Below are positions 52,383 to 58,673 of a stretch of 64,000 bases of DNA, piece by piece. Position numbers and translations under genes: made by a program. Where the stretch lies: assembly GCA_934140005.1 (NCBI GenBank), contig CAKPBB010000005.1, forward strand, positions 1 through 64,000, given 5' to 3'. The first letter of the stretch is position 1, and every line of letters starts with the position of its first letter. This DNA comes from an uncultured Clostridia bacterium (GTDB taxonomy: Bacteria > Bacillota > Clostridia > TANB77 > CAG-508). The notes below the pieces were generated by a model, which saw nothing but the letters and a program-made list of their open reading frames with translations, was not told the DNA's origin and did no database searches.

Positions 52383-53318
52383 TTGATTAATTCACAAGAC
52401 ATAATAAACAATATAAATATGTTGTCACAAACTATACCGAATCTAAATATTGATAGTATTTTTATTGAACAAAATGGAAAAATTGAAAAGATTTTCTATA
52501 AAGAAGAGCAATTACATGAATTAAGAAGTTGTGCTAAATTATTAGTTGCTATGGCTATTGGTATCGCAATTGATAAAAAATTATCAATTGAAGGTGAAGT
52601 ATTAACTTTAAATACTAAAATTTTTCCAATAATTAAAGATATCATAAACATAACAAATAAAAACAATATTGAAAAAATTAACAAATGGACAATAAAAAAC
52701 TTACTCACTCATACTACTGGTTATGAATCACAAATGATGTCTGAAAGATTTATACAAGGCATTGATAAAGATAAATTATTAGATTATGCTTTAAATTATG
52801 ATATTCCTTATAAAGTAGGAATTAGATTTGCATATAACAATTTAGAGCCATTTATATTATCAGTCTTCTTTCAAGAAGCATTTAATCAAAATTTAGCAGA
52901 TTTTATCAATGAAAATATATTTAAAAAACTTAATATTTTAGATTATAAATGGGAAAACTATGAAAAATATTGTCCAGGAGCTACTGGATTATACCTTAAA
53001 CCTTCTGATTTTCATAAAATAGGTCAATTATTACTAAATGAAGGAAAATATAATAACAATCAAATTATTTCAAGTAGCTGGATAAAAGAAATGTGCTCTA
53101 TAAAATTAGAAACACCATCTGCTTACAAGCCTGAAAGAGTTCTACCTAAAATTGGAATAGGATATTTTACTTTTATATCACGAGATGGTTATATTTTTAG
53201 GGATGGTTCCAATGGACAATATATCATTCTAAATAAAGATAAAAATTTATTGATAACTATAATGTCAACAGAAAAAGATATGAAGAATGTCACTGAAATA
53301 TTGAGAAATTTAATATAA
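52383..53318 (+). CDS. Serine hydrolase, beta-lactamase/class C PBP-like
   Basis: A 311-residue protein with S-C-A-K (S49-x-x-K52) as nucleophile motif and Y-N-N as the second (Y-x-N) motif; the third (K/H-x-G type) is weak, near F-R-D-G-S-N-G. There is no signal peptide, so it may be cytosolic, an esterase or peptidase rather than a beta-lactamase. The start is the TTG at 52383, with AGGAGG at ideal distance. It may be cotranscribed with the preceding GNAT gene. Confidence 0.75.
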   Translation: MINSQDIINNINMLSQTIPNLNIDSIFIEQNGKIEKIFYKEEQLHELRSCAKLLVAMAIGIAIDKKLSIEGEVLTLNTKIFPIIKDIINITNKNNIEKINKWTIKNLLTHTTGYESQMMSERFIQGIDKDKLLDYALNYDIPYKVGIRFAYNNLEPFILSVFFQEAFNQNLADFINENIFKKLNILDYKWENYEKYCPGATGLYLKPSDFHKIGQLLLNEGKYNNNQIISSSWIKEMCSIKLETPSAYKPERVLPKIGIGYFTFISRDGYIFRDGSNGQYIILNKDKNLLITIMSTEKDMKNVTEILRNLI

Positions 53319-53365
53319 AAAAGACCGCTGAACAAAATATTTTTACATACTTTGTCAACAGTCTG

Positions 53366-53402
53366 AAAAGAACGGGATTAAAATCTCGTTCTTTTATTTT
53401 TT
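53366..53402. terminator. Bidirectional terminator
   Basis: AAAAGAACGGGAT with ATCTCGTTCTTTT stem (53366-53378 with 53383-53395) between convergent genes; T-rich on the plus strand. The stop codon of the Fic gene is inside. Confidence 0.75.
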
Positions 53403-54364
53403 AGAATTTTCCAAGTTCCTGTTTTATGAGAACCTATTCTTTTAATAATTTTTTTATATTTTAAATTTTTTATATTATAAGAAATCCCATCTCTAGTTAA
53501 ACCTAATTTTTCTGCCATTTCATTTTGTGTAATATTAGGATTCATCTTTATTAAATTTATAATTTTTTCTTCTGTAGTTTCTTTTGTTGAATTCTGCTCT
53601 ATAAGTATTTTATCTATTGTTTCATAAATCATTTTCAGCATAAATTCTATAAACTCAGTTGATTCACTAGATTTATTACAATTATCTATAATTTTATAAT
53701 ACTCTTCTTGATATTTCTTTATTAAACTTTCAATAGGTACATATTCGAAAATTTCTTTCCATTTAGAAAGCAAAGCTGATTGCCAAAGTCTAGCCATCCT
53801 ACCATTACCATCTCCAAAAGGATGTATAAAAACAAATTCATAATGAAATACCGAAGAAAGTATTAAAGGATGAACTGTATCCTTAGATTCTTTCATCCAG
53901 GAAAATAAATTTTCCATTAATTCTGGAACTAGCTTTTCTGATGGTGCAACGAATATACATTTATCTCCATCATAAACACCTTCGCCATGACTTCTAAATC
54001 TTCCGTTCTCTTCTTCTATTAAAAATGTCATTATTCCATGAACTAATTTCAAATCTTCTATAGAATATGGATTTATTTGAGAAATTTTATTGTATGCTTC
54101 ATATGCATTCTTTACTTCTTGAATATCTTTTTTATCTCCAATTACCATTCGGCCATTTATTACATCTTCAACTTGAAATAAAGATAATTGATTATTTTCA
54201 ATAGCTAAAGAAGAATGTATAGAATTAATTCTATTTTGTTTTCTTAATTCTGGCATTTTATTTAAATTTATATAACTATTTATTTCTCCAACTTTTTCCA
54301 TTATTTTTGAAATATAGTCTAACATCTTATTTGTTATTTTATATGGTGGTATATATTTATCCAT
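53378..54364 (-). CDS. Fic-domain AMP-transferase with autoinhibition motif and winged helix
   Basis: A 328-residue Fic protein. The catalytic motif reads H-P-F-G-D-G-N-G-R-M-A-R (H181). The N-terminal helix has S-L-A-I-E-N (52-57), the S/T-x-x-x-E-G/N inhibitory motif of class II Fic proteins, which turns the enzyme off in cis. The end (about 262-325) is a winged helix-turn-helix (T-Q-N-E-M-A-E-K-L-G-L-T-R-D-G-I). Such proteins add AMP to a target protein; the partner is unknown. The C-terminal DNA-binding unit and repeats upstream suggest self-regulation. Start follows GGAG. Confidence 0.88.
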   Translation of the reverse strand: MDKYIPPYKITNKMLDYISKIMEKVGEINSYINLNKMPELRKQNRINSIHSSLAIENNQLSLFQVEDVINGRMVIGDKKDIQEVKNAYEAYNKISQINPYSIEDLKLVHGIMTFLIEEENGRFRSHGEGVYDGDKCIFVAPSEKLVPELMENLFSWMKESKDTVHPLILSSVFHYEFVFIHPFGDGNGRMARLWQSALLSKWKEIFEYVPIESLIKKYQEEYYKIIDNCNKSSESTEFIEFMLKMIYETIDKILIEQNSTKETTEEKIINLIKMNPNITQNEMAEKLGLTRDGISYNIKNLKYKKIIKRIGSHKTGTWKILKNKRTRF

Positions 54365-54397
54365 TTTTTCTCCTTAAGTAGTTTTATCTACACCTAT

Positions 54398-54465
54398 ATT
54401 ATACTACATTTAGCAGATTATATCAATATTTATTGTGTAGTTTATTATGTAGTTTATTGTGTAGT
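54398..54465 (-). promoter_or_regulatory. Promoter of the Fic gene with three 12-bp direct repeats
   Basis: TTGATA (54421-54426), 17-base spacer and TATAAT (54398-54403). Immediately upstream of the -35 lie three head-to-tail copies of ACTACA(C/T)AATAA (54430-54465; the middle copy differs at one base). Two TGTAG-like half copies lie around the -10. This is a good operator or activator site candidate for the winged helix of the Fic protein. Confidence 0.8.
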
Positions 54466-54530
54466 ATTTATGCTACACTTTTATTAATGGCTGGATTTTT
54501 ATGAATCAAGTTTATCAAAATAAGTTTAAT

Positions 54531-54594
54531 TATAAAATCCGTGAGAATTGTCTAAAGACATATCCTCACGGATTTTTAGTACTATACATAGTAC
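54531..54594 (-). terminator. Hairpins after the second orphan gene
   Basis: An 11-bp stem (54535-54545 with 54565-54575) with an inner TGTC/GACA hairpin, 29 bases after the stop, followed by T-rich sequence on both strands. A further palindrome GTACTATACATAGTAC lies at 54579-54594. Confidence 0.75.
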
Positions 54595-54603
54595 ATCTTA
54601 ACA

Positions 54604-55002
54604 CTATTTTTTATTCTCTGTATCTTCATCCTTACTAATCCACTTATCTACGTCCGGAACATAAAGCATAAGAGATTTAGGCTCATGATGGTGACTATTC
54701 CAATTGTTATCAGCTTTTTCTAACCTCTCTATTTCGCATCCTTTTCCTTGCCTAAGTAAGATTAATTTTAACTCAGAAATTCTATGGTGCAGTAGACGCA
54801 ACCGTTCTTCTTCTGTTAAACGACATCCTCCTTCTTCTGTTTCTGCATATGAGCGAAGCCTTAAGCGAAAACTAGTATAATTTCCTTCACCGAAAGCTAA
54901 TCTTTCTAAGTCGTCAACACGATTCAGCAATTCTATTTCGTACGCTGAAGGTATTTGCTTTTTGTGTAAAACTCTACGAAAAGCTGGATTATAAAGTTTC
55001 AT
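54604..55002 (-). CDS. Orphan 132-residue protein in a foreign-composition cassette
   Basis: I do not recognise it. It starts M-K-L-Y-N-P-A-F-R-R-V-L-H-K-K; GGGGG lies eight bases before the ATG at 55002. The protein is highly charged, helical-looking (L-L-N-R-V-D-D-L-E-R-L-A-F-G, L-T-E-E-E-R-L-R-L-L-H-H-R-I-S-E-L-K-L) and ends with acidic residues; no membrane or signal segment. The DNA has more G+C than its neighbours (27 of 60 at 54781-54840). Near-consensus promoter upstream, hairpins downstream; resembles the 3.4-kb and 55.4-kb cassettes in layout, not in sequence. Confidence 0.7.
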   Translation of the reverse strand: MKLYNPAFRRVLHKKQIPSAYEIELLNRVDDLERLAFGEGNYTSFRLRLRSYAETEEGGCRLTEEERLRLLHHRISELKLILLRQGKGCEIERLEKADNNWNSHHHEPKSLMLYVPDVDKWISKDEDTENKK

Positions 55003-55062
55003 AAAGATACCCCCGTTTTATTTTCAGGATAAATCAAGTGATTTCTAACGAACAATGAATTT

Positions 55063-55091
55063 ATTATAGCACGGTTTTACAAGGCAGTCAA
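55063..55091 (-). promoter_or_regulatory. Promoter of the second orphan gene
   Basis: TTGACT (55086-55091), 17-base spacer and TATAAT (55063-55068) preceded by TGC (extended -10). Confidence 0.8.
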
Positions 55092-55342
55092 TTGATTTTT
55101 AGAAAGCTCCAGTCCAACTCTATACTTGAGTACACTTCTTTTCGATTCCCAACATTACAAATATATTAAAAGCTCATACATCTGTATGAGCTTTTTTGGA
55201 GCGATTACGGAGCAGGTATGCAAAAAAAATACATCTGCAAAGTAATGCTCTTTTTATATAATTCGATTTATTTGATTATAATTTATCACAAATTTTGTGT
55301 TTATTCAATAAATTTTTAATTTTTTTATTTTAATACAGAAAT
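55092..55342. other. Intergenic stretch with a terminator-like hairpin and tRNA-like scraps
   Basis: An 11-bp stem (55169-55179 with 55184-55194, loop ATCT) followed by TTTTTT would terminate plus-strand transcription. The flanks TTCGATTCCC (55141-55150) and GGAGCG...GGAGCAGGTA resemble pieces of minus-strand tRNA 3' ends but do not fold into a tRNA. No gene is seen. Confidence 0.5.
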
Positions 55343-55380
55343 TCAAACCCCTGCCACTTTTTTTAGTAGCAGGGGTTTGA
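55343..55380 (-). terminator. Terminator of the third orphan gene
   Basis: TCAAACCCCTGC / GCAGGGGTTTGA, a 12-bp G+C-rich stem (55343-55354 with 55369-55380), 11 bases past the stop; A+T-rich sequence follows on the minus strand. Confidence 0.75.
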
Positions 55381-55391
55381 ACGATTGCAAA

Positions 55392-55772
55392 TTAATACAC
55401 TTTCAAAGATGTAATAACAATATTGAGTTCTGCGAAAGTTTTCTTGACAAATTTGTCAGTTGTATCAATCCACGCGTCTTTTCCTTTGCTGCCGATTGCC
55501 AGAACACGACCGTCATCTTCGAAAATAACAGCAACTTTATCGCCATCATAAATATGTGCTTCTTTGAAATTCTCTTTAAGCTGATTGCAGAAAATTTCGC
55601 CTTCTTCTTCAGTGTTTCCAAGCTTAATAAATGGAAGATTTTTAAAAAATAAAGTAGAAGTGTCTTCGAACATAATGTCCCAAGCATAATAACAATGATG
55701 GTCAAAGTAGTATGGAGGCTTTTCTAAGCCTTTAATCCGAGCTGTTGCAATGTTAACTTTCTGAAATTTCAT
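55392..55772 (-). CDS. Orphan 126-residue protein in a foreign-composition cassette
   Basis: Unknown protein starting M-K-F-Q-K-V-N-I-A-T-A-R. The ATG at 55772 follows AGGAGGAATTAAT; the frame is open to 55838, but those residues are not expected to be translated. It shows Y-Y-F-D-H-H-C-Y-Y-A-W-D, an aromatic and His-rich patch, and D-G-D-K-V-A-V-I-F-E-D-D-G-R-V-L-A-I-G-S-K. It looks like a small soluble alpha/beta domain. The G+C content (23 of 60 bases at 55501-55560) exceeds the surroundings. Own promoter and terminator. Confidence 0.7.
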   Translation of the reverse strand: MKFQKVNIATARIKGLEKPPYYFDHHCYYAWDIMFEDTSTLFFKNLPFIKLGNTEEEGEIFCNQLKENFKEAHIYDGDKVAVIFEDDGRVLAIGSKGKDAWIDTTDKFVKKTFAELNIVITSLKVY

Positions 55773-55861
55773 ATTAATTCCTCCTACCAATTGTTTTACG
55801 GGAATATATAAACCTGCTATTCTTATTATAGTTCGCATAGCTACGAATATTTTCAGATGTC

Positions 55862-55890
55862 ATTATACCACTTTTTACATAATTTTTCAA
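55862..55890 (-). promoter_or_regulatory. Promoter of the third orphan gene
   Basis: TTGAAA (55885-55890), 17-base spacer and TATAAT (55862-55867) with TGG before it. Confidence 0.75.
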
Positions 55891-55911
55891 TTTTTTTCAT
55901 ATACTTTTGGT

Positions 55912-55940
55912 AAAAAAAATAAGCCGATTAAATCGACTTA
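55912..55940 (-). terminator. Minus-strand terminator without an intact gene
   Basis: TAAGTCGAT / ATCGGCTTA stem (55920-55940, one mismatch, three-base loop) followed on the minus strand by eight T. It lies downstream of the remnant at 55959-56055. Confidence 0.75.
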
Positions 55941-55958
55941 TATAAATGTGATTGATAC

Positions 55959-56055
55959 TTAACTTTGATTTTCTTCAAACTTACTTATATCAATATTTTT
56001 AAGTGGTTCGACGAAAATGCATTATGGAGCAGTTAAGCAACAGCTTACGAACCAT
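55959..56055 (-). pseudogene. Possible gene remnant
   Basis: The minus strand has an ATG at 56055 with a GAAAGAGAG site (M-V-R-K-L-L-L-N-C-S-I-M-H-F-R-R-T-T, stop) and, in another frame, an end-like stretch I-F-V-E-P-L-K-N-I-D-I-S-K-F-E-E-N-Q-S, stop. A terminator follows. This looks like a decayed gene tail, or else a small RNA unit; the parent family is not known. The same DNA folds as an imperfect stem (TTATGG...CCATAA around GTTAAGC...GCTTAC). Confidence 0.25.
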
Positions 56056-56183
56056 AACGCTCTCTTTCTAAAAATATTATATATGAATTCTTATTAAATT
56101 TCAATGGGAGTATGGAGAATTTTGTTATTTTATAGTATAATATATTCAAAATTAAACTTGATTCTATATAAGGAGGAAGTATA

Positions 56184-56651
56184 ATGGATATAAGATATGC
56201 GGTAAGAGTATTTGCTTTTAAAGATAACAAGGTTGCCTGTATTAAATATAAGAATATTAACAAAGATTATTTTGATATACCTGGTGGAAAGATTGAAGAT
56301 GGTGAAACTGAAATACAGACTTGTATAAGAGAATTTAAAGAAGAAACCGGAATGGATATTAATGATTTAAAATGTATTGGAAATGTTGAAATTATATATC
56401 CAGGTAAAAATAAAAAATTTGTTATGAAAACATATATCGCAAATAAAGTGAATGGTAACCCATTGGATTTAGATGATAACTATGCTTATTGGTTACCTAT
56501 AAATGAATTAACTAAGAATGAAAAAAGATTTGCAATAACTCATTTGTTAGATGATGATTTAATTAATTATTTTGAATCAGAGAAAATCAATATTTTATTT
56601 ACTTGCGATGATAATCATAATATTACTAATATGGAAATAAAGGAGGCATAA
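56184..56651 (+). CDS. Nudix hydrolase
   Basis: A 155-residue Nudix protein with a complete Nudix box at 35-57 (G-K-I-E-D-G-E through R-E-F-K-E-E-T-G-M). It would cleave a nucleoside diphosphate linked to another moiety; substrate unknown. Start at 56184 follows AGGAGG. It opens a three-gene operon with a membrane coiled-coil protein (2 bases later) and a methyltransferase. The C-terminal 25 residues, after the fold, include I-L-F-T-C-D-D-N-H-N-I. Confidence 0.9.
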   Translation: MDIRYAVRVFAFKDNKVACIKYKNINKDYFDIPGGKIEDGETEIQTCIREFKEETGMDINDLKCIGNVEIIYPGKNKKFVMKTYIANKVNGNPLDLDDNYAYWLPINELTKNEKRFAITHLLDDDLINYFESEKINILFTCDDNHNITNMEIKEA

Positions 56652-56652
56652 A

Positions 56653-57069
56653 ATGAATGCAAATTTGTGGACACAATTACTTATAGCAATAGTTCCTGCA
56701 CTTATTACTGGTGTTGGAAGTTTAATAATTGCTATTAAGAAATGTAAGAATGAAATTAATACACTTGAAACTAATAATAAACACGAAATAGAAAAATTAA
56801 TGAAACAACATAAAATAGATATTGAAGCATTAAATGAAAAACATAGACTTGATATAGAAACTAAAGAAAAAGAACATCAATTAAAAATTGAAGAGATAAA
56901 AGTTCAAAATGAACAAGAAATATTAAAAAGAGAGAAAGAATTATCTAATTCTGCAATGTATTCAATGATGGGAGATGCAACTAAGGATTTATTTGCAGGA
57001 ATATTTAACTCACCTGAATTTAAAGAAGAAATGAGTAAAAAAATTAAAGAAGGATTTAATAAGAAATAA
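56653..57069 (+). CDS. Small membrane-anchored coiled-coil protein
   Basis: A 138-residue protein with one N-terminal hydrophobic helix (about 5-27) and a cytosolic coiled coil (about 30-100; E-K-L-M-K-Q-H-K-I-D-I-E-A-L-N-E-K-H repeated pattern with I-E-x-x-x-x-K-H-x-L-x-I-E), then a short C-terminal tail with F-A-G-I-F-N-S-P-E-F. The start is one base after the Nudix stop. Unknown function; could scaffold its operon partners at the membrane. Confidence 0.7.
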   Translation: MNANLWTQLLIAIVPALITGVGSLIIAIKKCKNEINTLETNNKHEIEKLMKQHKIDIEALNEKHRLDIETKEKEHQLKIEEIKVQNEQEILKREKELSNSAMYSMMGDATKDLFAGIFNSPEFKEEMSKKIKEGFNKK

Positions 57070-57087
57070 TTATTATGGAGGTACAAA

Positions 57088-57732
57088 ATGGGATTTAATG
57101 AAAAGGAAAATTCCTTAGAATATTGGGATAATATACATAGTAAATATGAACGAAATGAAATAAAATTAGACGACTGGTTGGATAAGTTTGAAACTATAAT
57201 AGATAGTTGCTCAACTCCTATTTTGGATTTAGGATGCGGAAGTGGTAATGATACTTTGTATTTAATTAACAAAAATAAACAAGTTATATCTTGTGATCAA
57301 TCTAGCAATGCAATTAATAATATTAAAAAAAACTTTCCAGAAGTGTATGATACTAAGTGTTTTAATATGCTTGATGGAATGCCATTTGATAATAATTCGT
57401 TTGAACTAATAATTGCTGATTTATGTTTACATTATTTTAAAGAAAAAGATACATTTGAATTATTAAATGAAATAAGACGCATTCTTACTGTTGGAGGACG
57501 CTTAATTTTTCGAGTTAATTCAGTAAATGATGTAAATCACGGTGCTGGTCAAGGTAATGAAATAGAACATCATTTATACGAAACATCGGATAAAAGATTA
57601 AAAAGATTTTTTGATGAAAAAGACATTAAGTTTTTCTTTAAAGATTTTGATATCGAATATTTAAATGAAGAAATAATGACAAGATATAAATTAGAAAAAA
57701 GATTATATAGAGTTTGCGTTAGAAAAAAGTAA
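57088..57732 (+). CDS. Class I SAM-dependent methyltransferase
   Basis: A 214-residue Rossmann methyltransferase. The SAM motif I-L-D-L-G-C-G-S-G-N (45-54) is perfect; D-Q-S-S-N-A-I-N follows, then F-E-L-I-I-A-D-L-C-L-H-Y-F for the third block. No substrate can be read from this. It closes the Nudix operon, 18 bases after the coiled-coil gene. Confidence 0.88.
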   Translation: MGFNEKENSLEYWDNIHSKYERNEIKLDDWLDKFETIIDSCSTPILDLGCGSGNDTLYLINKNKQVISCDQSSNAINNIKKNFPEVYDTKCFNMLDGMPFDNNSFELIIADLCLHYFKEKDTFELLNEIRRILTVGGRLIFRVNSVNDVNHGAGQGNEIEHHLYETSDKRLKRFFDEKDIKFFFKDFDIEYLNEEIMTRYKLEKRLYRVCVRKK

Positions 57733-58020
57733 AGGGTATGGGAATTCCCATAGTAGAATTTATGCGGGAGTATAAATTCAGTGCTGGCTAGACATAGATT
57801 TTATTCCCATATTCAAAAAAACAAAAAAGAGGAAAAAATTATTCTGATAATTTTTTCCTCTTTTTTGAAGATTATTTATATAAAAACATATTCATTTAGG
57901 ACAATTTCTTCTGCTATATTTTTATAGTTGTTCATTAATTTTGTCCATACCAATGGATTTAATTTCAAGCATGAAAAAAGGCCTCCTTTCTGTGATAAGA
58001 GAACTTTTAAAGTTTTATAT
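57733..58020. other. Intergenic region with a strong terminator
   Basis: After the operon lies a TATGGGAATTCCCATA palindrome (57738-57753), then a 20-bp perfect stem (57823-57842 with 57847-57866, loop TCTG) with A- and T-rich arms. The latter is a strong terminator for the operon. The remaining bases show no gene. Confidence 0.75.
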
Positions 58021-58056
58021 AAAATAAAAACTTACGAACAATTAAGTCCGTAAGTT
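58021..58056 (-). terminator. Terminator after the second tRNA-Gly
   Basis: AACTTACG / CGTAAGTT stem (58029-58036 with 58049-58056) followed by TTTTTATTTT on the minus strand. Confidence 0.7.
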
Positions 58057-58065
58057 GTCTTCAAA

Positions 58066-58139
58066 TGGAGCGGGTAGTGGGAATCGAACCCACGAGACAA
58101 GGTCGGAAGCATTGCATTTTACCACTAAATTATACCCGC
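58066..58139 (-). tRNA. tRNA-Gly(TCC) with unusual anticodon arm
   Basis: The acceptor stem GCGGGTA/TACCCGC, D arm ATTT...AAAT, T arm GTGGG...CCCAC and encoded CCA are intact. The anticodon stem CAATG/CCTTG has one mismatch (T30 with C40), and the loop CTTCCGA has G37 rather than the A37 of the other copy. The anticodon is TCC. The gene is distinct from the canonical tRNA-Gly at 37897-37970. It could be a specialised or a decaying tRNA. Confidence 0.8.
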
Positions 58140-58190
58140 AAATATTTTTAATTATTTAAAGATTTTATATAAACATTTTTTTATAAAATA

Positions 58191-58230
58191 AAACAGAGTA
58201 TTAAAACTAAAAGCTTTTCATACTCTGTTT
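58191..58230 (-). terminator. Hairpin after tRNA-Tyr
   Basis: AAACAGAGTAT / ATACTCTGTTT stem (58191-58201 with 58220-58230) next to the tRNA 3' end, with an inner AAAAG/CTTTT. Termination or processing signal. Confidence 0.6.
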
Positions 58231-58316
58231 TGGTGGGCAGGGATGGATTCGAACCATCGTACGCTCTCGCGGCCAGATTTACAGTCTGGTGCCATTAACC
58301 ACTCGACCACCTACCC
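58231..58316 (-). tRNA. tRNA-Tyr(GTA)
   Basis: An 86-base tRNA with a long variable arm, acceptor GGGTAGG with CCTGCCC, anticodon loop CTGTAAA (GTA) and encoded CCA. Confidence 0.96.
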
Positions 58317-58382
58317 AAATATTTACATGTTAATTATTATAAAGTTAAACTTTTAATTTGTCAACCTTTTTAATAAAATTTT

Positions 58383-58412
58383 ATAATAAGCTCTTTCATA
58401 AGAGCTTATTAT
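58383..58412 (-). terminator. Hairpin after tRNA-Met
   Basis: A 13-bp perfect stem (58383-58395 with 58400-58412, loop TCAT) touching the tRNA 3' end; probably a processing or termination hairpin between tRNA genes. Confidence 0.55.
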
Positions 58413-58488
58413 GGTGCGCCATCAAGGATTCGAACCTTGGACCCACCGGTTATGAGCCGGTTGCTCTGACCAGCTGAGCTAATGGCGC
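58412..58488 (-). tRNA. tRNA-Met(CAT)
   Basis: Acceptor GCGCCAT/ATGGCGC, anticodon arm ACCGG-CTCATAA-CCGGT with CAT, T arm CAAGG/CCTTG and CCA. The first pair is G-C, so it is an elongator rather than an initiator tRNA. A tRNA-Ile2 with lysidine-modified CAT cannot be excluded but the arm matches elongator Met. Confidence 0.85.
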
Positions 58489-58514
58489 TTGCGTTCTTTG
58501 CTTAACGCTCTTAC

Positions 58515-58543
58515 ATTATAATTCAATATAACTGTTCTGTCAA
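58515..58543 (-). promoter_or_regulatory. Consensus promoter of the tRNA cluster
   Basis: Perfect TTGACA (58538-58543), 17-base spacer and perfect TATAAT (58515-58520). All three tRNAs are on the minus strand, so they may share this promoter with internal hairpins giving partial termination. Confidence 0.9.
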
Positions 58544-58673
58544 GTTTTTTTCAAAACTTTTTTAAAAATTTTCATATTTTTCTTACTTAATTTTCTGAAC
58601 CCCTTTATTTTACTTACTTTTTATGATAATATATTTTAGTATTTTTAAGAAAAATTTATTGAAAGGCATAAAA

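Noticed and set aside
54430..54465. CRISPR-like array
   Set aside because: The 12-bp units are contiguous with no spacers, so they look like protein-binding repeats.
54481..54664. Small plus-strand open frame starting M-N-Q-V-Y-Q-N-K
   Set aside because: It runs through the terminator hairpin of the orphan gene and into its antisense strand; no ribosome site.
55141..55230. tRNA-like piece (TTCGATTCCC and GGAGCAGGTA)
   Set aside because: The pieces do not form acceptor or anticodon stems, so no tRNA is annotated.
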